A stretch of 64,000 nt of DNA from Bacteroidales bacterium (GTDB lineage: Bacteria > Bacteroidota > Bacteroidia > Bacteroidales > F082), in contig JABFQW010000036.1 of the NCBI GenBank assembly GCA_013141455.1, forward strand, positions 1 to 64,000. The letters are read 5' to 3'. Position 1 is the stretch's first letter. Each line of letters begins with the position of its first letter. Below, in pieces: positions 18,945 through 28,310 of the stretch. Under the pieces are notes generated by a model that saw only the letters and a program-made list of their open reading frames with translations, was not told the DNA's origin and did no database searches. The position numbers and the translations under genes were made by a program.

Positions 18945-20582
18945 TTAATAACCAGGATTTTGATTGATATTCGGATTAGCTGACACTTCAGCTCCCGGGA
19001 TCGGGAAAAGGTTCATGTGATTATCTGTTGATGAACCGTCAAAGGAACCACCTTTCCATGCCCAGGTATAGGTTCCGTCAGTGAATTGACCAAAGCGAAT
19101 TAAATCAGTGCGTCTTTGGGCTTCATAATAGAACTCTTTACCGCGTTCGTTCAATAAAAATTGATCGGACAGATCGGCTGAGGTTATATTACCTGAATTA
19201 TCACCATAAGCACGTTCTCTAATCGAATTGATGTCTGCAACTGCAGTTGACAGGTCCCCGAGATTATAGGATGCTTCAGCTCTCATTAATAAGGCATCTG
19301 CATAACGGAAAATCGGAAAATCGGTGCATGCATAAGCATTATTATAGTTGGTAGCTTGCGAGCCATCGGTATTCTTTGCAGTAAATTTATAAACGCCGAT
19401 TCCATAATCGCCACTTGAAGAAGCACTTGGGATATCGGCACTCTTTTTAACGCGCAGATATACCCTTTGGTCTTTGCATTGCTCAAAGAATGGATCAGTA
19501 TCCCATGGAACAGGGACATCGCCATAAGTAGCGAGGGTATCAACCATCACATTCATGAACTGTTTCCTTGCTCTGTTTCCATTCCAGTTAGTGTTGTTGG
19601 TCAGGCCATGAAAATCTTCTGCCCTAAGATAATTGGCATCGCTGCTCGATTCAATGATAAAAGTGGTTCCGACAAAACCCTGGGTATTGATTCCATCCTG
19701 AGCCCAGGCAAAAATCATTTCAGGATTATGATAACCATCATTATCAGCACTGAAATTCTGTCTGTAATCGGCAGCAAGGGTGTATGCACCGCTATTAACA
19801 ACCATATCGGTATAAATTTTGCAACTATCCCATTTGGCAGTTCCGGTATAAACTTCGGCATTCAGATAGAGCCTGCCAAGCAACATCCAGCATGCAGCCT
19901 GATCGGCCTGTGGATAGGAGAATCCTGGTTCGCCCAACTTACTTTCAATACTGAGCAATTCAGAAACTACATATTTGAACAATTTCGCACGGGCTACGGT
20001 AACATCCGGATCCAATTGCTTTGGATAAAACGTTCCGACTCCATCGGCCTCCGTGGTAAACGGGGGATTGCCAAACAGATCCATATGCCAGTAATAAGCA
20101 AGTGCCCTCAGATAACGGGCTTCGGCATTGTACCGAATTACTTTAGGATCAGTGTTGTCCTTGGTAAATTTAATGAATTCGTTGGCATAAGTGATACTTA
20201 AACCCAAACGCTGGTATAATGCAGTAAGAAACGGATTACTTGAACTCCAGGTTTGTGTGTTTAAATCGGCAATACCAACATCGCCCCATGCACAGATTGC
20301 TTCATCAGTCGTAATTTCCTGCACATTCCATAATGCCCGGGTGGTCGTGAAGAAATTCCCATCGGATGCTGTGATATCATCCCCACCAGTACCGCCTTGT
20401 CCTGAAATGATAAAGCTGGCGTAGATTTTACCCAAAACTTCTTTCAGATACTCAGGGTCATCACCTAAATTTTCTGACAGGATAGTACTCGGGTCTTTTG
20501 GTTTTATATCGAGGTCTTTCACGCAGGATACTATCATCAGCGTTGAAAGCAAAATTCCTATAAATAGTTTATTTTTTTTCAT
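18945..20582 (-). CDS. RagB/SusD family nutrient-uptake outer membrane lipoprotein
   Basis: Lipobox MIVSCVKD; YNAEARYLRALAYYWHMDLFGNPPF; FPIFRYADALLMRAEA; NPNINQNPGY end. Confidence 0.93.
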   Translation of the reverse strand: MKKNKLFIGILLSTLMIVSCVKDLDIKPKDPSTILSENLGDDPEYLKEVLGKIYASFIISGQGGTGGDDITASDGNFFTTTRALWNVQEITTDEAICAWGDVGIADLNTQTWSSSNPFLTALYQRLGLSITYANEFIKFTKDNTDPKVIRYNAEARYLRALAYYWHMDLFGNPPFTTEADGVGTFYPKQLDPDVTVARAKLFKYVVSELLSIESKLGEPGFSYPQADQAACWMLLGRLYLNAEVYTGTAKWDSCKIYTDMVVNSGAYTLAADYRQNFSADNDGYHNPEMIFAWAQDGINTQGFVGTTFIIESSSDANYLRAEDFHGLTNNTNWNGNRARKQFMNVMVDTLATYGDVPVPWDTDPFFEQCKDQRVYLRVKKSADIPSASSSGDYGIGVYKFTAKNTDGSQATNYNNAYACTDFPIFRYADALLMRAEASYNLGDLSTAVADINSIRERAYGDNSGNITSADLSDQFLLNERGKEFYYEAQRRTDLIRFGQFTDGTYTWAWKGGSFDGSSTDNHMNLFPIPGAEVSANPNINQNPGY

Positions 20583-20602
20583 ATCTGTTTTTATTTAAGG
20601 TA

Positions 20603-23600
20603 TTAATAACCCAAACTTATTCCAATTAAAAAAGTACGTGGCCTGGGATAAAAATTGTTATCAATACCAGGTACACTCATGCCATTCACGGTTGAATAGG
20701 CAACTTCAGGATCAATACCGCTGTAGTTAGTGATAGTAAGCACATTTTGAACCGTAAAGCTCACACGTGCACTTAGTTTTTTGCCCACATTATTAAATTT
20801 GTAGCCAATGCTTAAATTGTCCAATTTAAAGAATGAAGCATTCTCTACAAAATAGTCGCTTGTAAACTGGCGTTTTACGAATTTGGTATCATCCAGCGCT
20901 GTGGTCTGATTTTTCCAGTATCCAATCTGGGACATCTGATCATAAGAAGCACCGGCTGCTACCTGATTATAAACATAATTCCCTATACTGGCACGCGTTG
21001 AAGCAGCCACATCGAAATTCTTGTAGGTAAAACGTGCCGAGAGACCCATGAGATAATCAGGTGCAGGATTGTGGTAGATATATTTATCGCTGTTATCCCC
21101 GTTAACAAAGCCACCTTCACCGGATAGGTCAACATACAAACCTTCAATCGGGTTGCCATTGTTATCGTAAACCTGTTGGTTCATGAAGAATGAATAAGCA
21201 GGCTGTCCTACACGGGTAACCTGTTTCTGACCTGTGAAGGCATCTCCGTAAAGAATTCCAATAAATTTAGGATCATCGGTTGAGAGTAGTTTTGTAACCT
21301 CATTTTTGTTGTAGGTTAAATTAAACCCGATATTTAAAGACATATCATTTTCAAGTATCGGGACAAGGTTCAAGGTCAGTTCAGCTCCTTTGTTCTCGAG
21401 GCTCCCTACATTGGTAATCAATGTGTTGGAGAAATTACTTCCGGTAGGAATGGTGATTAAACTTAACAGGTCATTCGTTACCCGTTTGTATAAATCAAAC
21501 GATCCTGTAATGCGATCTTTTAAAAAGCCAAAATCGATACCAATATTCTGGGTTGTGGTTTCTTCCCATTTGATATTGGGGTCGTAGGCACTCGGTCGTA
21601 AGGTCGGGATAAATTCGCCATCGATCATATAATAATTACCTGACGTAGAGCTAATGTATCGGGCCATATATGGATAATAATTATCGCCTATATCCTGCTG
21701 TCCGGTAATACCCCAGCCCACGCGGAGTTTTAAATCAGAGAGGTAACCAACGTCTTTCAGGAAGCCTTCCTCATTGATTTTCCATGCAAAAGCAGCGGCA
21801 GGGAACAAACCCCAACGATTGTTTTTGGGAAAACGAGACGAACCATCGTCACGAATCGTTAAGGTTAACAGGTACTTTTCATCGAATGTATAATTCAAAC
21901 GACCAAAGAAAGAAAGTAGTTGTAACTCAGAGATTCTTGTAGTACTGTCATTCTTTTCATATGGATGTATTGGTTTCCCTGTTTCAGGATTAATGGTGTT
22001 ATCAACATAGCCTCGGCGATAATTAAAATTCTCAAGTTCGAAATGTTGCCATGAATATCCACCGGTTAAATCAATTTTACTATTGATCTGGCTGATTTCT
22101 TTGGTGTAGTTCAGATAAAAATCAAGAAGATTATTTTTGTTGGTTCCGTTGTAGTCGGTAAGCTGACCCCAAAGATTACTTGTGAGTGCAGTTGGAGAGG
22201 TTGTTGGACGATTATTATGCCCTTCGCTCTTTGTATAGTCGGTAGCCAGGTTCAGATTTGCGCGCAATTCGGGAAGGAACGGTATTGTATAATCCAATTG
22301 TATATTGCCTATAAACCTGTTTACTGTAGATTTATTATCGGCTTCCAATAATTGTTCAACCGGATTAGGTGTCCCAAGGTTTGCTCCTAAACTACTCCAT
22401 TGAAAATAACCATTGGTAAGTTCATTATCACTTTTAACAGGATGCGAAGGATCCATATTTATTGCATTGCCCACAGCACCTGCATCACCAAAGTTATTAT
22501 TTGTGCTCATTCCTTTAGCATTAATGTTCACCTTCAGCCTATTGTTCAGGAAAGTGGGATTAAGGCTAACTGTTCCGGTGAATCTTTGCATATCAGTATT
22601 TCTCAAAATACCTTCCTGACTCGAATAACCTAAGGAAACCCTGTACGGAAGTATTTTATAGGCACCAGTTATACCAATATTATGATCATGCGATATAGCA
22701 GTACGGTAGATTTCCTTTTGCCAGTCTGTGTTTCCGGAACCTAATTTCAAATGAGTATCAGGGTCGTACAATGCAGGATTATTAAATGCAATTTCTCTGA
22801 TCTGATCCCCTGAATACACATCTAATAATTTCGTAGCAGATGAAACCGAAGCGGTTCCATCGTAAGTGATTTTCATCCGTGAACCTATCGCACCCTTTTT
22901 GGTTGTGATAAGGATTACACCATTCGATGCCCTTGATCCGTAAATAGCTGTTGCAGAGGCATCTTTCAATACCGTAAATGACTCAATATCATTTGGATTA
23001 ACAAATGACAGGAAGTTTGAACTTCCCGAAATATTGTTATTGTCAATAGGAATTCCATCGATAATAATGAGTGGATCGTTCGACGCTTGCAACGAAGAAC
23101 CACCCCGGATGCGAATGGTAGAACCGCTTCCCGGAGCACCACCGGCAGTTGTAACGACTACACCGGCGCTTTTACCAACCAACAGATCCTGGGGTGACGT
23201 GATTGCCCCCTTATTGAAATCTTTTGAGCTGATTGTCGAAATTGAGCCCGTTGCATCACTTTTTTTGACCGTACCATAGCCAATAACAACGATCTCGGAA
23301 AGATCGGTTGCCGATTGTTTCAGGCTTACTTTGACAGGTGAGGTTGAGGTTACTTCAACTTCAGCGTTTTCGTAACCGATGTAAGAAAAGACCAATAATG
23401 ATCCTTTCGGGACGCTTAAGGTGAAACCACCGTTGATATCGGTAGTTGTACCTGTAGCTGTATTCTTTACCACGATGGTTACGCCGGGTATGGGTGTTCC
23501 GTCGGTGGCATCTTTGACTGTTCCGGTAACCATCAGATTTTGGGCAAACGATGTTATACCAATCGCCCAGAATAAGATGAGAAACAATCCTTGCATCAAC

Positions 23601-23617
23601 TTAATGTGTTTCTTCAT
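20603..23617 (-). CDS. SusC/RagA family TonB-linked outer membrane protein
   Basis: Carboxypeptidase-regulatory N-domain, VVIGYGTVKKSDATGSIS, plug and SusC C-terminal beta-barrel end. Confidence 0.95.
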   Translation of the reverse strand: MKKHIKLMQGLFLILFWAIGITSFAQNLMVTGTVKDATDGTPIPGVTIVVKNTATGTTTDINGGFTLSVPKGSLLVFSYIGYENAEVEVTSTSPVKVSLKQSATDLSEIVVIGYGTVKKSDATGSISTISSKDFNKGAITSPQDLLVGKSAGVVVTTAGGAPGSGSTIRIRGGSSLQASNDPLIIIDGIPIDNNNISGSSNFLSFVNPNDIESFTVLKDASATAIYGSRASNGVILITTKKGAIGSRMKITYDGTASVSSATKLLDVYSGDQIREIAFNNPALYDPDTHLKLGSGNTDWQKEIYRTAISHDHNIGITGAYKILPYRVSLGYSSQEGILRNTDMQRFTGTVSLNPTFLNNRLKVNINAKGMSTNNNFGDAGAVGNAINMDPSHPVKSDNELTNGYFQWSSLGANLGTPNPVEQLLEADNKSTVNRFIGNIQLDYTIPFLPELRANLNLATDYTKSEGHNNRPTTSPTALTSNLWGQLTDYNGTNKNNLLDFYLNYTKEISQINSKIDLTGGYSWQHFELENFNYRRGYVDNTINPETGKPIHPYEKNDSTTRISELQLLSFFGRLNYTFDEKYLLTLTIRDDGSSRFPKNNRWGLFPAAAFAWKINEEGFLKDVGYLSDLKLRVGWGITGQQDIGDNYYPYMARYISSTSGNYYMIDGEFIPTLRPSAYDPNIKWEETTTQNIGIDFGFLKDRITGSFDLYKRVTNDLLSLITIPTGSNFSNTLITNVGSLENKGAELTLNLVPILENDMSLNIGFNLTYNKNEVTKLLSTDDPKFIGILYGDAFTGQKQVTRVGQPAYSFFMNQQVYDNNGNPIEGLYVDLSGEGGFVNGDNSDKYIYHNPAPDYLMGLSARFTYKNFDVAASTRASIGNYVYNQVAAGASYDQMSQIGYWKNQTTALDDTKFVKRQFTSDYFVENASFFKLDNLSIGYKFNNVGKKLSARVSFTVQNVLTITNYSGIDPEVAYSTVNGMSVPGIDNNFYPRPRTFLIGISLGY

Positions 23618-23697
23618 ACATTAGATTTGTTAAAAATTAGACATATTATTGATTTGAATTAGTGAAAAAAATTCGAATAACTTTTTCTGAGGTGTGT

Positions 23698-23728
23698 CAA
23701 ATGTACACAATCTCAGGCAACAATCAAA
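23698..23728 (-). promoter_or_regulatory. Putative susC promoter: TTTG-N19-TACATTTG
   Basis: + strand CAAATGTA 23698-23705 and CAAA 23725-23728; matches Bacteroides TTTG/TAnnTTTG consensus. Confidence 0.65.
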
Positions 23729-23795
23729 ATTAACATAAAATTAATACTTGTAAACATTTATTAACATTTGTATGTTAAATTTGATGGATAAAATT

Positions 23796-23810
23796 TTTCA
23801 AACGATTGCA
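23796..23810 (-). promoter_or_regulatory. LacI-type operator candidate (TGCAATCGTTTGAAA on minus strand)
   Basis: CAATCGnTTG palindrome shared with 26151 and 59636. Confidence 0.5.
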
Positions 23811-24196
23811 TTAATATTTTTGTCCTGTTTTTGAGTATGATTTCGTATCCTTTTGATCGATATTGTTTAATACAAAGATCATCATTTACTTGTTAGATAT
23901 GCTTTTTCATGCAATACTTTTGAAAATATGGCATGAAATCCAAAGTTTTGTGAATAGAAAAATGGGGCATTTTTTGGTAGTTATTTCAAATAAGGGCATC
24001 AGGCTGTACGGTAATTGTAAAAACCCTACATTTGAATGATGACCCGGTTGAAGTTATTAAATCATAACATGGGAGTAAGGTAAATCTATTTAAAAATTAA
24101 ATTAAGATATATAGCAATAAATCAATTAATTATACTATATCTCCAACGTATGGGAATATATTTTGTTGTATCAATGTTTTTAAAGTATTTCTGAAG

Positions 24197-26053
24197 ATGA
24201 AAAATAAAATAATTGCCCTTTTGGCCATAGTTTTGATCAATATAATGGGATGTGCCTGCCAGACAAAAACGGACGGAATTGTGAATAAGAATCCACCCGG
24301 ATGGGCTTCTGAAGCTATTTGGTACCAGATTTTTGTCGAGCGCTTTAGCAATGGGGATACGATGAATGATCCCCTCGCAGAGAATATACGTACTGCTTCT
24401 GATTTTTTTACTGTACCAGCCAATTGGCACACAACACCGTGGACGCAAAACTGGTATTTGCCTGATGATTGGACAAGTGATCTGGGCAAAGACTTCTATT
24501 CTAACCTCCAACTCCGTCGATATGGCGGAGATTTACAAGGGGTTATGGATAAGCTTGATTATCTCTCCGATCTGGGGATTAATGCGGTTTATTTTAACCC
24601 GCTCAATGATGCCCCCTCACTACATAAATATGATGCCCGTAATTACCATCATGTCGATGTAAATTTTGGACCCGATCCTGAAGGCGATAACGCGATCATT
24701 GCCTCCGAGGATCCTGCTGATCCAGCCACCTGGAAATGGACATCAGCTGATAAGCTCTTCCTTGAGGTGGTTGATTCATTGCATCATCGTAACATAAGGG
24801 TAATACTGGATTATTCGTGGAACCATACCGGGGTCGAGTTTTGGGCCTGGAAAGATATTATGAGTAAGGGAGAAAACTCGCGTTATGCTGACTGGTATAA
24901 TATTGTTTCATTTGACAAGCTTGAAACGCCTGAAAATGAGTTTGATTATAAGGGTTGGCTGAATATCAAAGCCCTTCCCGAAATAAAAAAGGTGAATACA
25001 AAAGAAGCGCATCGCAATGGTTTTCCATTTGAAGGGGACCTCGATGCCGGGGCTAAGGCGCATATTTTGGCGGTTACCAAACGTTGGCTGGCACCAGATG
25101 GTGACGTTACGAAAGGAATTGACGGTTATCGGCTCGATGTGGCCGACCATGTACCCATGGGATTCTGGCGCGATTACAGAAAATTTGTTAAAAAAATAAA
25201 TCCCGATGCTTATCTGGTTGGCGAAATATGGTGGCAGGAGTGGCCCGATATTTTAATGAATCCTGTTCCTTATATCAGTGGAGACGTATTCGATGGAATC
25301 ATGTTTTATCATTTATATCGCCCGGCAAGATATTTCTTCGCTAACACCGACTTTAGTATATCTGCCGGACAGCTCACGGATAGTCTGAAATTTCAATGGA
25401 ATAGGATTCCCGTTGAAACCCGGACTGCCATGATGAATACTGCCTCAACCCACGATACGCCACGCTTGTTGAGCTCTTTTTATAACAAGGGCAAGTATAA
25501 ATTTCACGCCAAACCTAACGAAGATGAAAATTACAAGGCAGGAAAACCTGACCATGAAACCTATCAACGGCTTCGGCTTTACCTGATGCATCAATTCACC
25601 AATATTGGCGCACCACATATCTGGAATGGAGAAGAAATGGGCATGTGGGGTTCAGATGATCCTGATTGTCGCAAACCTTTGTGGTGGCCCGGAATGGAAT
25701 TTGAATCCGAAAACCGTTTATCGGTTTCGGGAACCGACTTGTCGGTGGATCAGGTTAGATTCGATAGCCTTATATATTCGTTTTATAAGAAACTTATTCA
25801 GATCAGGAAAGATAACAAGGTGTTGGCGCACGGAGAAATCGGGTTTTTGAATGCCGTTGGCAAACAATGGTCATACCGTCGATTTGATGATCGGGAAGAA
25901 ATTGTGGTTTGTTTTAATTTGGATACAATACCCTACACCATGGCATTGCCTTCGAAAGCAAAATACAAAGAGTTAATTGATCAGCAAATAATATCTGATA
26001 GCGTTGTATTACAGCCACTTACTGGAAATATATTGAAACGGCTGAATCCATGA
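24197..26053 (+). CDS. GH13 alpha-amylase/neopullulanase-like lipoprotein
   Basis: Lipobox NIMGCACQ; AIWYQIFVERFSNGD; VILDYSWNHTG; GYRLDVADHV; LVGEIWW; TASTHDTPRLL. Confidence 0.92.
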   Translation: MKNKIIALLAIVLINIMGCACQTKTDGIVNKNPPGWASEAIWYQIFVERFSNGDTMNDPLAENIRTASDFFTVPANWHTTPWTQNWYLPDDWTSDLGKDFYSNLQLRRYGGDLQGVMDKLDYLSDLGINAVYFNPLNDAPSLHKYDARNYHHVDVNFGPDPEGDNAIIASEDPADPATWKWTSADKLFLEVVDSLHHRNIRVILDYSWNHTGVEFWAWKDIMSKGENSRYADWYNIVSFDKLETPENEFDYKGWLNIKALPEIKKVNTKEAHRNGFPFEGDLDAGAKAHILAVTKRWLAPDGDVTKGIDGYRLDVADHVPMGFWRDYRKFVKKINPDAYLVGEIWWQEWPDILMNPVPYISGDVFDGIMFYHLYRPARYFFANTDFSISAGQLTDSLKFQWNRIPVETRTAMMNTASTHDTPRLLSSFYNKGKYKFHAKPNEDENYKAGKPDHETYQRLRLYLMHQFTNIGAPHIWNGEEMGMWGSDDPDCRKPLWWPGMEFESENRLSVSGTDLSVDQVRFDSLIYSFYKKLIQIRKDNKVLAHGEIGFLNAVGKQWSYRRFDDREEIVVCFNLDTIPYTMALPSKAKYKELIDQQIISDSVVLQPLTGNILKRLNP

Positions 26054-26150
26054 ATAAAGTAATTAAGTTATCGTTTTGGGATTAACTTTTCTCTGATTTT
26101 CGTTTTCTAAAACAATGATTATTATTGGCTTGAAACCATGAATGCTGTCG

Positions 26151-26160
26151 CAATCGGTTG
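26151..26160. promoter_or_regulatory. LacI-type operator candidate CAATCGGTTG upstream of the lacI-family gene
   Basis: In GCAATCGGTTGAAATATTTCC, matching 59635-59657. Confidence 0.55.
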
Positions 26161-26265
26161 AAATATTTCCGCTATGCTTTTTTTTAAAGTCAATAATCAT
26201 TTATTGTACTAATTTTATACTGTTCTTTGTAAGAAATTGTATTGTCTTCACATTGATTAAAAAGC

Positions 26266-27279
26266 ATGAAACACCAGATAACGATTAAAGATATTGCGAA
26301 TAAACTCGGGCTTTCGACCTCCACTGTTTCCCGGGCGTTAAAAGACCATCCCGATATCAGCCCGAAAACAAGGACAGCGGTGAAGGAACTCGCCGGACTG
26401 CTGGGTTATCGCCCGAACAGGATCGCACTGAACCTTCGGAATAGTTCTACCCGCACCCTTGGTTTGATCATTCCTGAGATTGAACACTATTTCTTCTCGG
26501 CTATAATCAATGGTATCGAAGAGGTGGCGTACAAAAACGATTATAGTGTGATGGTGTTTCAATCGAATGAATCATACAAACGTGAGGTAATCAACACACA
26601 AGCCGTACTTACCAACAGGGTGGATGGGGTGTTGGTATCCTTCTCGAAAGAAACGCGCGATTTCAGCCATTTTCAACGCCTGATTGACAATGAAATACCC
26701 GTTGTTTTTTTCGACCGGGTTACCGAGGAGCTACAGGCCGATCAGGTGGTTGCCGACGATTACCAGGGTGCTTTTCTGGCTGTAAACCATCTGATCGAAA
26801 AAGGGTGCAAACGTATTGCACATTTTGCTGCCCCGCAAACACTTGCTATTGGTAAGAACCGCTTATTGGGCTACCACGATGCCTTGTTGAAACACAATAT
26901 ACCTTTTGTACAGTCGCTTGTTGTTTTGGCAGATACTTTTGAAACTGCGAAAAAAGCCGCCCACGACATTCTCCGTAAACCTGATCACCCCGACGGTTTT
27001 TTTGCCGTGAATGATATGTCGGCTATTGCAATCATAAAAGCAGCCTATGAATTAGGTATAAAAGTGCCTTCCGATATTAAGGTTGTTGGATTTGAAAACA
27101 GCAAATCATCTGCTTTAATTGAACCTGAACTTACCTCGGTGGATCAGTTCGGATTCGAACTTGGCCGGGAAGCTTGTTTGTTGCTGCTCAAACGCCTGAA
27201 AGATGATGAAGACATCACTACGTTTAAAGCGGTGAAGAAAGTGATTAAAACCAAATTAGTTATTCGGGGTACAAGTTGA
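26266..27279 (+). CDS. LacI-family transcriptional regulator
   Basis: ITIKDIANKLGLSTSTVSRALKDHPDISPKTR HTH plus periplasmic-binding-like domain. Confidence 0.95.
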   Translation: MKHQITIKDIANKLGLSTSTVSRALKDHPDISPKTRTAVKELAGLLGYRPNRIALNLRNSSTRTLGLIIPEIEHYFFSAIINGIEEVAYKNDYSVMVFQSNESYKREVINTQAVLTNRVDGVLVSFSKETRDFSHFQRLIDNEIPVVFFDRVTEELQADQVVADDYQGAFLAVNHLIEKGCKRIAHFAAPQTLAIGKNRLLGYHDALLKHNIPFVQSLVVLADTFETAKKAAHDILRKPDHPDGFFAVNDMSAIAIIKAAYELGIKVPSDIKVVGFENSKSSALIEPELTSVDQFGFELGREACLLLLKRLKDDEDITTFKAVKKVIKTKLVIRGTS

Positions 27280-27295
27280 AAAGTCAGGAGTGAAT

Positions 27296-27622
27296 CTATT
27301 CCCAGGGTTTCCAGAGATTCTCTCTGAAATTTACTATTTTGTTATTTTCAATTATAAAACCTTCGTTTTCAAGTAGTTTCTGCATTAAATCGGGGCTTCC
27401 GAAATGAAATTTACCGGTAAGCATACCATTACGGTTCACCACACGATGGGCCGGAACAGGCTCAGTGTTGTGGTGCGACTGGTTCATGGCCCAGCCAACC
27501 ATACGCGCCGATCCTTTCGTTCCTAAATATTCAGCAATGGCACCATAAGTGGTAACCTTACCATACGGAACACACTGTGCTACTTCGAGTACCCGTTTGA
27601 AGAAATTATCTTTTTCACTCAT
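27296..27622 (-). CDS. MGMT-family alkyltransferase-like protein (ATL; PAHRV instead of PCHRV)
   Basis: VPYGKVTTYGAIAEYLG...VPAHRVVNRNG. Confidence 0.88.
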   Translation of the reverse strand: MSEKDNFFKRVLEVAQCVPYGKVTTYGAIAEYLGTKGSARMVGWAMNQSHHNTEPVPAHRVVNRNGMLTGKFHFGSPDLMQKLLENEGFIIENNKIVNFRENLWKPWE

Positions 27623-28293
27623 TTTTTAAGCTGAAAAGTAACATATTTGATAGTCAATCCCTCATTTAGCCATCGTTGTTCATAAAACGTGCGTATGTTT
27701 TTTACTTCCATAGGCTGTTCAATAGCATACAGGTCATCGGTCGAAAACAGCAGGGTATGCTTCTCTTTTTCGATCATTTCGCACGTAAAATCATATAATA
27801 AAACACTGTCTGTCTTCAAATGGATGATTCCATCTTTTGATAGAAAATTCCGGTAAACATCCAAAAATTTTGGGGAGGTCAGTCGCTTGCGTTCGCGCGA
27901 TTGCCGGGGTTGCGGATCGGGGAAGGTGATCCAGATTTCACTTATCTCATCAGGGTCAAAGTAATGGCCGATCAATTCGATGCGTGAGCGTATGAAAGCA
28001 ACATTGGGCAGTGATTCTTCGTCTGCGGTTTTCAGTCCCCGCCATAACCGGGCACCTTTAACATCGATACCTATGAAATTTTTATCAGGATTGGTACGGG
28101 CCAGACCAACAGTATATTCACCTTTACCGCAACCAAGCTCAAGCACAATGGGGTTTTGGTTTTTAAAGAAATCAGTATGCCAATTTCCTTTTAAAGGGAA
28201 TTCCTCTGCCTGTACCTGTTCGAATGTTCGTTGAAATAAATTGCCGAATGTCTCATTTTCAACAAAATGATGGAGTTTTTTCTTTCTTCCCAC
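27619..28293 (-). CDS. trmB: tRNA (guanosine(46)-N7)-methyltransferase
   Basis: VLELGCGKGEYTVGLA, NFIGIDVKGAR, WITFPDPQPR. Confidence 0.93.
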   Translation of the reverse strand: MGRKKKLHHFVENETFGNLFQRTFEQVQAEEFPLKGNWHTDFFKNQNPIVLELGCGKGEYTVGLARTNPDKNFIGIDVKGARLWRGLKTADEESLPNVAFIRSRIELIGHYFDPDEISEIWITFPDPQPRQSRERKRLTSPKFLDVYRNFLSKDGIIHLKTDSVLLYDFTCEMIEKEKHTLLFSTDDLYAIEQPMEVKNIRTFYEQRWLNEGLTIKYVTFQLKK

Positions 28294-28310
28294 AACAATA
28301 AAATTCTGAA

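Noticed and set aside
19467-20201. 244-aa plus-strand ORF
   Set aside because: Fully antisense to a confident SusD gene; no recognisable domain and low-complexity mirrored composition.
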